A stretch of DNA of 28,575 nt. Origin: Basidiobolus ranarum (lineage: Eukaryota > Basidiobolomycota > Basidiobolomycetes > Basidiobolales). Location: contig JASJQH010000113.1 of NCBI GenBank assembly GCA_040143965.1, positions 1-28,575 of the forward strand, given 5' to 3'. The translations under genes and the position numbers were made by a program. The notes under the pieces were generated by a model. That model saw nothing but the letters and a program-made list of their open reading frames with translations. It ran no database searches and was not told where the DNA came from. Position 1 is the first letter of the stretch; every line of letters starts with the position of its first letter. Shown in pieces: positions 19,041 to 28,575 of the stretch.

Positions 19041-19049
19041 TATATATAT
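19041..19049. promoter_or_regulatory. TATA-like element
   Basis: TATATATAT between the possible small gene (minus) and HPRT (plus). Spacing suits the minus-strand gene better (about 60 nt to its ATG) than HPRT (159 nt). Confidence 0.35.
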
Positions 19050-19112
19050 TAAGCATTCTTCGCTTAGGAAATGGCTTAGAATTGGGGGGATAGGAATGGG
19101 GGTAGCGCCACA

Positions 19113-19118
19113 CACGTG
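19113..19118. promoter_or_regulatory. CACGTG E-box in the HPRT promoter
   Basis: A perfect CACGTG 90 nt upstream of the HPRT start. In fungi this is a bHLH site (Cbf1, Pho4 class). Its use here is unproven. Confidence 0.35.
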
Positions 19119-19207
19119 GTATTCTGAGGTTTTTTACTCGTTATATGTTTATCCTAATATCCTTGGGTACGTGGTCAACTCTTCTTTGACTTTAAAGAAC
19201 AAATAAT

Positions 19208-19937
19208 ATGAGTACTCCGAAGTGGATCGATGTTACTACTGAAAATCTATATTCGTTAGATCATTTCGTTATCCCTTCTCACTATGAACAAGAGATTGAA
19301 AGTATCCTAATTCCGCATGGTATCATTATGGATAGAGTTGAAAAGCTAGCCAAATTAATTGCTGCTGATATTCCTGATGTTGAGGAGCCTAGCCTAGGTA
19401 AGGTTCGATTTTCTCAGTAATAGGTTCTACTTCCTCAAGGTTAAACCTCAATCTTTTTCTATAGTTGTTTGTTGTGTGTTGAAAGGTGGACACCAATTCT
19501 TTGCTGACTTGATTAATCAGATTAAAAAATTACAAACCGCTAGTGGCAAGTCTATCAAGCTCAGTCTGGAGTTTTTAAAGGTTAAGAGTTATCATAACGA
19601 ACAGTCCACCGGGGAAGTAAGCTTTTCTTTGACCAAAAACGAACTCATGTATTACAAGGGGAAGAACATACTGATTGTGGAAGATATTATTGATACTGGA
19701 CGTACCATGCAGAAAATTCTGGAGAAATTATCCGAATACGAGCCTGCTTCGGTTAAAGTCACCTCTCTCTTAATCAAGAAAACGCCACTATCTAATGGGT
19801 ATATTCCAGACTATGTTGGCTTCGCTATTCCGGATGCCTTTGTAGTAGGTTATGCGTTAGATTACAATGAACATTTCCGTGACCTTGACCATATAGCTGT
19901 GATCAGTGAACATGGGAAAGAGGCCTACGCCCTATAA
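19208..19937 (+). CDS. Hypoxanthine-guanine phosphoribosyltransferase
   Basis: Two exons, 19208-19397 and 19465-19937, with one 67-nt GT-TAG intron, giving 220 residues (human enzyme 218). It salvages hypoxanthine and guanine to IMP and GMP using PRPP in the cytosol. The first PRPP contact is VVCCVLKGG (64-72). The flexible loop is KVKSYHNEQSTG (102-113). The main PRPP loop is ILIVEDIIDTGRTM (132-145), with the acidic pair Glu136-Asp137 and the general-base Asp140. The end SLLIKKTP, PDYVGFAIPDAFVVGYALDY and the FRDLDHIAVI stretch match animal-type HPRT closely, closer than the short yeast Hpt1 form. A CACGTG box lies 90 nt upstream. Confidence 0.95.
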
Positions 19938-20154
19938 ATCGGAGGTTTGCAATGCAAAGTAGGAAAATGAGAGCAGAGAGGATATACTGTCTATTTATGG
20001 ATCAAGCGAAAGATCTAACAATAAATAATAATCAGCATATATAAAGCAAGTTGAAAGAAGAACTGTTTGTTGGAAATGAAATTTTTATATATATATTTGT
20101 TCTAATGAGAGTATATATTATTATCTAATCTGAGTTTAACAAGGAGGTGAGTGC

Positions 20155-21605
20155 TTATTTCTGCTTGCGCTTGACTCGGCCATTCTTTCGAAGCTCATTT
20201 TTGGCTATTTGCTGATCCCAACTCTTCTTGTATTTGCGATATAGCAGCATAGTGACCTGGGCATCAGTGACCTGTTAAAAAAATAGTATTAGTGGATGGT
20301 CTGCACAGTTGATGCCAGATGCATGCTATATGCTACTTACAGATGAATGCTTTCCTTCCTGGATTTTGATGTTGAAGATCTGTTGGGCAAGTTTCTTAAG
20401 ACCTGGTGTTTTTCCTTTGCTGAATTTGCGATAAACGTGATAAACGGAGGTATCGCGAATCAAGTGCTTTGGATGATCAAGGATCAATGCCTATAACTTA
20501 TCGATGAATAAAGATACAAATGTAGATGAATGTTTTACTCGAGACTTACTTTAAGATCGTTATGAATACTGTGTCCAACAATAACTTTGTCTTTAATCAG
20601 GTCGTGAACCTCTTTCTGAGCGGCCTTGAATTCATGGGCTAACATATAAGAATGTTGGAGGTTAGCGCCGTTTTCTACATTTACAAATTCTTCTTTGCTT
20701 ACCTTCTTTAAGATGATATGGCGTGATTCCACTAACATGAGTTCTGAAATCGGTAACTCTCTCTTGCGGTTTAACATACCTATCGAGCAGAACATGCCCA
20801 TAGAAGTTGACAATACTGACACGAGCCAAAGCTGACTCGACTCCTTCTTCACCAACTCCCACCATCTCACAATCCATAGCAAGATACTTTCCACCTCTGA
20901 CAGAAAGAAAACCAGGGTTAATGTTGAATGGAAAAGTGGAAAAGAAGTTGTATCCTTAGCTACTGACTTTTCTTTTTTATCACTACTCATATGGGAGTCG
21001 TCTAACAAACGAAGAATCTTCTGATCGGTTGATTCACCAGGAATATCGACGACCTCACCAAGTCCATCCTCAACAGCGTTGGCAATTCTCTGCTCGGTTC
21101 CTGATACCTCGGAAGCGTTGGCTTTATCCATAGTCCTGTCAAGTAAACAAACGTGTCAGAATGTTGGTTTGCAGTTTGTAGTAACCACTAAAAGTACAGT
21201 GGGTCAAATAAAAGATAAAACTATAGCATACTCTGAGACTTGTGCGGCAATAGCTAAAGACATGCTTTTCTCGTCTAAATGTACGACTGGTGCATCTTTT
21301 TTTACTTTCTTTACAGTCTTTTTTACCACAGTACTCTTGGCTTTTCTTTTGGTTTTGATAGTTGCGGACTCTCCTGTAGATTCATTTTCAATTTGCTAAG
21401 TATGGTGGGTACACAATTAAAGAAGGAAGTGTTAAGTAAAAAGGCATTTCAAGGGAACATTAATAAACGCACAATCGATAAAATATTCAATAGTATTGAA
21501 ACTTTAGGAGAAAATACGCGTAAATTGAGAGAGTATTTAAAGTTTAATCTTTACCGCTTGAAGCTTTCTCCAATTCGAAGAAGGTACTCTTACTCTACTA
21601 GTCAT
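20155..21605 (-). CDS. REX4: RNA exonuclease 4 (REXO4/Rex4)
   Basis: Seven exons on the minus strand: 21605-21555, 21395-21232, 21135-20968, 20896-20703, 20638-20550, 20490-20341 and 20271-20155, giving 310 residues. Exon 1 encodes [17 protein letters not shown]; the SSNWRKLQ motif is typical of this family and fixes the start. Next comes a lysine-rich nucleolar-type segment ([18 protein letters not shown]). The DEDDh exonuclease follows: MDCEMVGVG with Asp136 and Glu138, then [11 protein letters not shown] with its Asp, and the closing [15 protein letters not shown] with His and Asp. The last exon ends in a basic tail. The enzyme trims RNA 3' ends, in yeast during ITS1 processing of pre-rRNA. 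Intron 1 is long for this window (159 nt). The donor of intron 3 is a weaker GTCAGT. A 70-codon plus-strand frame overlaps exon 1 and intron 1; I regard it as an antisense shadow. Confidence 0.92.
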
Positions 21606-23298
21606 ATTTGTTAAAGAATACAAGTGTATAGGTTACAACGATATAATTAACTAAACAAAAAGAAAAGATAGAATATATCAAAATAGTAATAAAAAAAAAC
21701 CAAATAAATTTCAAAAAAAAAGAACATCAGAATAGGTGATTGCTTATCTCAAGTCGCTCATCGTGAATGCTATAAACATTTTTGGTATTGATTTGGGCTC
21801 TTGTTGTATTTTGCTCTGTTACTTCTGTTGAAAAATAGTGAACTCACACGTTGACAACATGGCAATAGTCTTCTATCTCTACAGCTATCGGTTTTTGCTA
21901 TTTAAGAATATCTACGTAAAGGTTCTAATTGTACCTCTCTAGCTTATTAATAACTTTAAGGCACATGTTTTTTTAAAACTTTATGGTTTTCCTTGATTCG
22001 AAGATTGCATATAGCATGTACTTAGTAGTATACATAGAAACCGTTCTTAAAGATAAGGGTTATAGAGTGATACTCAGTTTCTTCATAGTAATTTATTTCT
22101 ACAGATATTTGGGAATTGGCTTCGATATATATACCTATGCAATAGGTGGGCTCCTTTCTCAGCTTGAATGTCAGTAATACTTAGATTCAGGATTTTACGC
22201 TAGGACTTAGTTCTCCGCCGCAGGAACATCTGAAGAAGGTCGTGGTAGCACGGCTCCAGCAGGGTTTAACAACAGTACTAGACTTACAATTAACAAGTTG
22301 GCTCTATATAAGAGTACAAGTATATATAGGGGATTAATTTTAGAGAAGTCATGAATGGATTTCATATCGAAACGCTGGGTTAGTTGTAAAGAAGATTATA
22401 AAAGTAGTGCCAAGTTCTACGAAACTAAGATTGGCCATATATCAAGATTTTTATATCAACTACCCTATACGGCTAGACTGTAATGGTGAAATTCATATGT
22501 CGAGTTGTCGAATAAAAGCTCATCGTATTATGCAGTGGCATTGCAGGCAGTGATATCTATACCAGTAGCTGTGCCCTTATGCTGCCTTTGTATAATACCA
22601 CGATATGGAGAATGCAACTTAAAACATGCGCTATATTCTAACAGCAATTCCATTCAAAGGTCAACGGGCTGCTGTAATTCCCGTAACGTCTCGCCACCGT
22701 TCATGTAGAATGTGCATAGATGCCATCAAAATTGTCGTGAGGACTGAGCTATAGGATCAACAGTAGCGGTGCTTACATATGTGAGCGTTGACACCAATAG
22801 CTAGTGACATATGTTCCAAATACAAAGCAATTCTGATCATCCATATGTGAGGACGTATTGCTCTGAACCTTCTTGAAATATTCGACATGAGTTCAGTACA
22901 ATTCATTTTGCATGGAAGATAGCAGTGATATTGTCTATTACTATGAGTGTGATGGTGTATTGTAGGTTCCTGCTTTAAACAATATATCGGTTGATATTTT
23001 ACCGCTTGACACTGGAGATGAATCCATGTTTTTCCGTTTTACCATTCCGTTTTACCATTACCATGGAAAATATTGGTGGACATGAAATGGCTTAGGTGAA
23101 ATATCATTAGTTGGTTATTTACGAACTAATATCAAATCTGATTATATACAGTATTGTCAAAAATCGATTGGACATCATCTAACAAATAAAGACAAGAGAT
23201 TTTGTTGTATTGATTCAAGTGATAAGTAAAACTAGTGGAGCAATTCATAGCCACTTGCTTCTTTGCTTTCGCTTAACCAGCAGCTTGCTTTTTTCGCG
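21606..23298. other. Long intergenic region, possibly hiding an unrecognised gene or relic
   Basis: About 1.7 kb between divergent REXO4 and MCD4. It starts with A-rich sequence (21655-21722). A more GC-rich patch sits at 22204-22274 and reads LSSPPQEHLKKVVVARL on the plus strand. If a 69-nt GT-AG intron at 22275-22343 is removed, this frame continues to a stop at 22551-22553. TATATAAG lies inside that putative intron. An upstream frame at 21983-22145 could join through a 58-nt GT-TAG intron. I recognise no family, and such stretches can arise by chance. There is also a 13-bp perfect tandem duplication at 23032-23057. From 22750 to 23298 I see nothing else. Confidence 0.25.
23032..23057. repeat. 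13-bp tandem duplication
   Basis: TTCCGTTTTACCA occurs twice without spacing in the region upstream of MCD4. Confidence 0.85.
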
Positions 23299-26200
23299 AT
23301 GAAAGTCACAGGCACCAGCTTGCTGATTCTTGGAATTGTGTTCCACGCAATTTACCTATGGAGTATTTTCGACATTTATTTTACGTCTCCATTAGTTCAT
23401 GGAATGACTCCTCACCAAGTTAACGCACCTCCCCCAGCTGAGCGATTAGTTTTATTTGTTGGCAAGTTACAAGTTACTATTATCTTTAATGAGACACGAA
23501 AGCCATCAAAGAGACACACGTTTCTAAATTTTTCTTATAGCTGATGGTCTTCGTGCTGACAGATTATACCAAGTGAAGTATCGAAAGGAGGCATATACTT
23601 TCGCCCCATACCTTAGAGACATAATACAGAATAATGGAACCTGGGGTGTATCTCATACACGTGTCCCTACAGAATCTAGACCAGGACATGTGGCTATTAT
23701 TGCTGGCTTCTATGAAGATGTCAGTGCAGTCACCAAAGGTACCCTATATATATTGCAAACTTGTCTCAGTAAAAAAAATTAACTTGTCGTTTTCTTGTCA
23801 GGGTGGAAGATGAATCCAGTAAACTTTGATTCAGTATTTAATCAAAGTCGACACACTTGGTCTTATGGTTCCCCAGATATCCTTCCTATGTTTTCTCATG
23901 GTGCCTCTGATCCCGATAAGGTGGAAACTTTCATGTATGCAGCAGAGGATGAAGATTTCTCTAGAGGTAAAAGATCAACTAGCCTTCTCCCTAGTTACAG
24001 TAGTAAAATTAACGATCATCTCGATTTAATAGACGCTACAGAACTAGACCAATGGGTATTTGAGCAATTCACGGATCTTTTTACTCGTGCCAAGAGCGAT
24101 GACAACCTCAGAAAGAAACTACATGAAGATAAAATCGTATTTTTCCTTCATCTTCTTGGTTTGGATACCAATGGACACGCATATAAACCAGAATCTGACG
24201 AGTATCCTTAGTTTTTGTTCAATTGCTTGACCCATTTATTTATCATCTGTGTGAAATATGCATTCCCTTAACTCAATTGAACCGAGATACCTGAATAATA
24301 TTAAATATGTCGACCAAGGTATTCAAAAGATGGTTGAAATGGTAGAGGAATTCTACAATCATGATGGAAAAACCTCTTACATTCTCACTGCTGATCACGG
24401 AATGGGAAATAGAGGTAGCGTACCATTCCACCGCGTCTTTAGCTTCGTTGCAAAGGTATTAACGTGATTAATCTTCACGTGTTTTAGGAAGTCACGGCGA
24501 TGGTCATCCTGACAACACAAGAACCCCGTTGATTGCTTGGGGTGCTGGTATTAAAAAGCCCAACCATGAAAACCCCTCTGGCCATGATGATTTCTCTGCC
24601 GACTGGGATCTTGGTAACGTTCAGCGTAATGATGTTAAGCAAGCCGACATTGCTCCCTTGATGGTTCACCTTCTTATTTGCTTTTGCCTCATTTTTTTTG
24701 GATACTAATTTCCCTCATATAGGCATCTTTAGTAGGATTGAACTATCCCGTCAACTCCGTGGGTGTTTTGCCTCTAAACTATTTGGAAAATACTGCCAAG
24801 TTCAAAGCCGAAAGCTCCTATGTCAACGCTAAGCAAATTCTGGAGCAATATATCGTCAAAAATGGTATTTCTTCATTTAGTTTACAAAGGTTTACCTGTT
24901 TGTTAATCTTGTTTGATATAAAGCGATGAAAGAGAAAACCGAGTTTGCATTCAAGCCATTCTCCCCTTTAAGCAGTGGTGCTCATCATTATGCTACCTTG
25001 GATCTGAAGATACAAAAATTAATCGAAGAAGGAAACTACGAAGAAGCCGAGGCTCTATGCACTGTTTTGATTGATCTTTCTCTGAAGGGTCTGCGCTATC
25101 TCCAAACGTAAGACAGTCAGCCCAACTCATATTTTAGTATGTACCCATACTAAGTTTACTCTCGCTGTTATTAGTTATGACTGGCTTTTCCTGCGATCAA
25201 TCGTTACAGCTGGATACATAGGCTGGATAGTTTACTGCTTAATTTTCATCCTTGAGACTTTTGTGGTAAACCCAGAGCTTGAGCAGCATTCGTTTTCGTC
25301 ACAAGGATACCAGAAGTCAAGTAGATCGGCTAATGTTATGGTTAGTTGATATGGTTTCCTTTTTACCGTTCTTTATCTAATTCTATCCAAAGATCCAAGG
25401 GATTGCTGTGTCCGGTTTTATCGGTCTATCGTATATTTTGTTTGTCCAAGACTCTCCTATCTTGTATTATGCTTACGGAGTATTTCCGTTTTTCTTTTGG
25501 GCTGAGGTGTTCAAAAAGCAGAGAGTATTGCGTAACATATCTCCCAATAATAATCTAGCCTGGTACACCGTTTTCGGAATTGGCCTAGCTTTTGTAGTGA
25601 CTCTTGAGTTACTGGTTAGTATTCCTCCTTTCGCAGATTTAGGCATTCGACTATAGAAATCTAACAAATCCTTTAAATGTTAGGCATTCAGTTACTTCAA
25701 CCGTGGGGTTTTAAGCTGCTTCTTTGTACTTGGTGCCACTTGGCCTTTCTTCATGCCTCACAAAGTTCAAACCGAAAATCGGAATACTCTTATTATCTGG
25801 TCCGTATTTTGCCTATGCACCGCCGTGTTCCCTAGTCTCCCAGTCGAGAAAGGAGAGGATATTCCCCTAGTGTATGTATTTCCGGTTGATAATAAGGTGT
25901 AATACATTGTGCTAAGATTCTTCTTTTAGCTTAATGGGCGGATTTTTAGTCTTGGTATCTGGATTCATTGCTTACATTAAGGCGCCTACCTTTATGAGAC
26001 CAAGCGACCTTAAATTGGGACAGAATGTCATTGGATTTCAGGTATTATTTTAACTTTTAATGAACTTGGTAGTTTTTAACATTGCTAACTCACATCTAAA
26101 AAGATGTTCATGTTAGTGCTAAGTATGGTACTTGTCCACAATACTGCTGGCCATTTACAGGCAAAGCGCGGACTTCCAATTCTTAACCAATTGCTAAACT

Positions 26201-26994
26201 GGCTTGTACTTGGTAATTATCATTTTTTAAGTCTGCTTGTAACTTGCAGCTCTCTAACGCGATTTTACTTAGCTTTGTCGTCATCACTCCCATTCTTATA
26301 TGGTCGTAAAGCAAGTCATTATTATATTCACCGTTTAGTGATTATTTATTTGGCATTTGCCCCAGCCTTCGTTCTCTTAAGTATATCATACGAAGCGATG
26401 TTTTATTTCTTTTTCTCCAACACACTTCTGTTGTGGATTACCATTGAGAAGCAACTCTATTTCAATAACGACACCAACCCACGCCTTAGTCCCATTAACG
26501 ACACTGGAAGAAGTACTGTCGCATATCGAGTGCTCCAACGTGGAGATATTCGAATCGCTGCTACTTTCTTATTTTTCATCAATGTCGCATTCTTTGGAAC
26601 TGGAAATATCGCTAGTATCAGCAGCTTTTCGTTAGAATCGGTATATCGCCTTACCACTGTATTTGATCCCTTTTTGATGGGAGCATTGTTGATCTTCAAG
26701 ATTTTGGTGCCATTTTTATTGGTCTCTTCCGCTTGTGAAATCCTGGCCCGTTCCCTTGATCTTCTACCGTTTTCACTTTTCTTATTAACGCTTTCATCTA
26801 CTGATGTGATGACTTTAAACTTCTTCTACTTAGTACGTGATGATGGTAGCTGGTTGGAAATCGGAACAAGTATCAGTCATTTCTGTATTGCTTCTTCATT
26901 TGTTATTTTTACCATCGTTTTATATGGAGTATCGAATTTCATGGTTGGTTCTGTCATCATCACAAATTCCGATGGAAAACGAAAGTTCCATTAA
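23299..26994 (+). CDS. MCD4: GPI ethanolamine phosphate transferase 1 (MCD4/PIGN)
   Basis: Thirteen exons: 23299-23461, 23541-23738, 23802-24201, 24287-24414, 24488-24663, 24723-24864, 24924-25107, 25175-25340, 25393-25614, 25684-25871, 25930-26041, 26104-26212 and 26273-26994, giving 969 residues (Mcd4 and PIGN are 920-930). The ER enzyme adds ethanolamine phosphate to the first mannose of GPI anchors. An N-terminal membrane anchor is followed by a lumenal alkaline-phosphatase-like domain: ADGLRAD (Asp56), the nucleophile in [11 protein letters not shown] (Thr98), [26 protein letters not shown] and [15 protein letters not shown]. The C-terminal PigN domain has many membrane helices. Intron 1 is GC-AG, needed to keep the invariant Ala-Asp. 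Introns 6, 8 and 11 end in AAG and intron 3 in GAG. Intron 12 (60 nt) is in frame and open. The stop codon lies inside a perfect 44-bp tandem duplication. Confidence 0.95.
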
Positions 26995-27070
26995 GTCTTA
27001 GGGAGTTAAGTTTCCTCTTCACCTCTAAGTTCCATTAAGTCTTAGGGAGTTAAGTTTCCTCTTCACCTCT
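26983..27070. repeat. Perfect 44-bp tandem duplication across the MCD4 stop codon
   Basis: Copies are 26983-27026 and 27027-27070 and are identical. The first includes the last three sense codons (Lys-Phe-His), the TAA and 32 nt of 3' flank. The perfect identity suggests a recent event. Confidence 0.97.
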
Positions 27071-27592
27071 ACTTCGATACATATTTATTTTCTTGAGATG
27101 ATGAGAGTTAAAATGTGGTTAAATTAGATTAAGTCAATTGAAGTAATAATATTTGCAAGTTCTTCCAAATATATATCTTATAGTTCAAACTGAAAGAATG
27201 AGCCATAAAATCAATTCTCATTGTTCTATTAATAGATATCATTTTAATATGCAGTCAAGTCAACATTGGTGACAATAATCAGTTTTGCTTTACTATGTTG
27301 GGAAATATTCTTTATTAAGATATTACGCTTAATTGCCTGTCACACCTGTAGGAAAATCAATTATTTGCTAAACATTACTCTACAGACGAATGTATACTAC
27401 GAACCGAGCATAAAGATAGAATCCGAGACAAAATAGTTGAGGACATTCAAGTAAGTGATACGTTAAAAGCGATTTATTGATTGTAAAACTAAATGATAGA
27501 CTGCCTTAGCATATCTACATATATAAAGCAAGATATCATAGGTATCATAGATATTATCAGCTCAGTTTAGGAGTTAAAGTCAGTTCTTCATA
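26995..27592. other. Convergent intergenic region
   Basis: 3' flanks of MCD4 (plus) and the secreted protein gene (minus). Apart from the 44-bp duplication it is AT-rich, and I see no gene in it. Confidence 0.55.
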
Positions 27593-28519
27593 CTAAATTT
27601 CCTCACTACTTCTACGACTATAATTATTACCATACTTACTCTTACGCTCATAACCTTCGTGACCATTATAATCAATTCGAGTTTTACCATTCAATCGATT
27701 ACATAATCCAAGGTCAACTTTAACTCCAGCAATCTGTGCAGCACCAAGGATGACTCGACATTTAAGACTCTCAAGACGAAGGAAATCGATGTTGATTCTC
27801 AAATTGAGACAAAATTTCATATCAATCTTGATACCGCACAATGTACGCATTTTAGCAATGATAGCTTCACAGGATTTGGGACTGCAAGGTTTTCCGGGAG
27901 TTGGTGGGTAAACTGGTGGCCTAGGAGGTTTGCATGTCTTACAAGGAGGTTTCTCAGGCTTGGGTGGATTGACTGGTGGTTCTTCGGGTGTTGGAGGGTT
28001 AACTGGTGGCTCCTCAGGTGTTGGAGGTTCAACCGGTGGCTTAGGAGGTTTGCATGTCTTACAAGGAGGTTTCCCAGGTGTTGGGGGGTTAACTGGTGGT
28101 TCCTCAGGCGTTGGAGGATAAGTAGGGGGCTTCTCCGGTGTTGATGGGTAACCAGGAGGCTTATTATGCATGATGCCCACATAATCATCACTTCTCTTTT
28201 CATATGCTTGGCTATGATTACCAGTGGTAATGCATGCATTTGCGTCGGCCTTGATTCCCATAATCTTGGCTATGGCGACGGCTTCGACGCAAGTCATTGC
28301 GGAGGGATTTTTTACACTTGCAGATAGCTTGGTGAGATCAGCATCAAGGCAGGCCTCAGCATCTGCATAGATACCAAAGACTGCGAGTCTCGCGACAACA
28401 CCGTCACAGACGGAATTCGCATGCCTAGCAACAATTGATGAGGTATCCAAGAAGGTTGGCTCTTCGGCCATTGCAAGCACAGCTGGCAATAATACTAGGG
28501 CACTTGCGAAAAGCTTCAT
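27593..28519 (-). CDS. Secreted protein with four Cys modules and a proline-rich linker
   Basis: Single exon, 308 residues. A signal peptide covers about residues 1-18 (hydrophobic core ending AMA before EE). I see four related modules of form C-x18/19-C, each with G-[IV]-x-[AIV]-D-x3-C at its end: Cys38-57, Cys77-96, Cys217-237 (with an extra Cys228) and Cys254-273. Modules 1-2 precede and 3-4 follow a linker (about 120-211) made of PPxxPPTPEE-like decads with two KPPCKTCKPP segments 40 residues apart. EKR at 107-109 and basic pairs near the C-terminus are possible Kex2 sites. The product is probably extracellular or wall-bound, the linker acting as a spacer. No known family comes to mind. 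Only 56 nt of its promoter are in the window. Confidence 0.8.
   Translation of the reverse strand: MKLFASALVLLPAVLAMAEEPTFLDTSSIVARHANSVCDGVVARLAVFGIYADAEACLDADLTKLSASVKNPSAMTCVEAVAIAKIMGIKADANACITTGNHSQAYEKRSDDYVGIMHNKPPGYPSTPEKPPTYPPTPEEPPVNPPTPGKPPCKTCKPPKPPVEPPTPEEPPVNPPTPEEPPVNPPKPEKPPCKTCKPPRPPVYPPTPGKPCSPKSCEAIIAKMRTLCGIKIDMKFCLNLRINIDFLRLESLKCRVILGAAQIAGVKVDLGLCNRLNGKTRIDYNGHEGYERKSKYGNNYSRRSSEEI
27901..28140 (-). repeat. Two 120-nt tandem units in the proline-rich linker
   Basis: Units 27901-28020 and 28021-28140 are clearly similar along their length, with an identical 31-nt core at 27922-27952 and 28042-28072. Each is itself made of roughly 30-nt subrepeats encoding PPxxPPTPxx decads. 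Confidence 0.85.
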
Positions 28520-28575
28520 GATTCAGTTCAATTGGGAAGGTGTATTGGGAACTGCTAACTTGATATACTACTGGG

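Noticed and set aside
21402-21614. Plus-strand 70-codon frame, lysine-rich, near the REXO4 start
   Set aside because: It lies antisense to REXO4 exon 1, which carries the family motif SSNWRKLQ and connects in phase to the rest of that gene.
23263-23298. Upstream extension of MCD4 from a TTG
   Set aside because: The first ATG at 23299 directly starts the N-terminal membrane anchor, as in known MCD4/PIGN proteins.
27930-28121. Glycine-rich plus-strand frame
   Set aside because: It is the antisense reading of the proline codons in the secreted protein linker.

Overview
The window is eukaryotic nuclear DNA, most likely from a fungus. It is AT-rich, with closely packed genes on both strands and many short GT-AG introns (about 50-95 nt, one of 159 nt) that often carry CTAAC/TACTAA-like branch sites near the acceptor. 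I infer an early-diverging (zygomycete- or chytrid-grade) fungus from gene content and intron density; nothing in the window fixes the species. There are no rRNA or tRNA genes, CRISPR arrays, or recognisable transposons or viral remnants.

I can support sixteen genes. From left to right they are: the 5' part of a multi-pass membrane protein resembling RING ubiquitin ligases (minus, runs off the left edge); a MUT-7/EXD3-type 3'-5' exonuclease with a C-terminal Mut7-C domain (plus); a phosphoglucomutase/phosphopentomutase (plus); a secreted RNase T2 (minus); a mitochondrial carrier with seven exons (plus); a REEP/Yop1-type ER-shaping protein with six small exons (minus); a GNAT acetyltransferase (plus); a cytochrome P450 (minus); a uracil/xanthine permease of the NCS2 family (minus); a BTB/KCTD-like protein (minus); an NAD kinase of mitochondrial type with twelve exons (plus); a possible 59-residue unknown protein (minus); HPRT (plus); RNA exonuclease 4 with seven exons (minus); the GPI ethanolamine phosphate transferase MCD4/PIGN with thirteen exons (plus); and a secreted proline- and cysteine-rich protein (minus).

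These genes do not form one pathway. Some themes recur: nucleotide and sugar-phosphate metabolism (phosphopentomutase, RNase T2, NCS2 permease, HPRT, NAD kinase), RNA 3' processing (the MUT-7-like protein, REXO4), and ER/membrane biology (REEP, MCD4, the RING-like protein). Gene order is the ordinary mix of divergent and convergent neighbours, so the themes are probably coincidental.

The most unusual material is in the splicing and in the right-hand secreted protein. Of 48 introns placed by eye, about two thirds end in TAG, seven end in AAG and one in GAG. One intron begins with GC, two exons are only 8 and 10 nt long, and one 60-nt intron is in frame and stop-free. The RNase T2 gene has a last intron whose donor itself supplies a stop codon, so retention or splicing would give a tail-less or a hydrophobic-tailed protein. 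The secreted protein carries four copies of a C-x18/19-C module split by a proline-rich linker built from two 120-nt repeats. I found no clear case of a wholly new multi-gene system.
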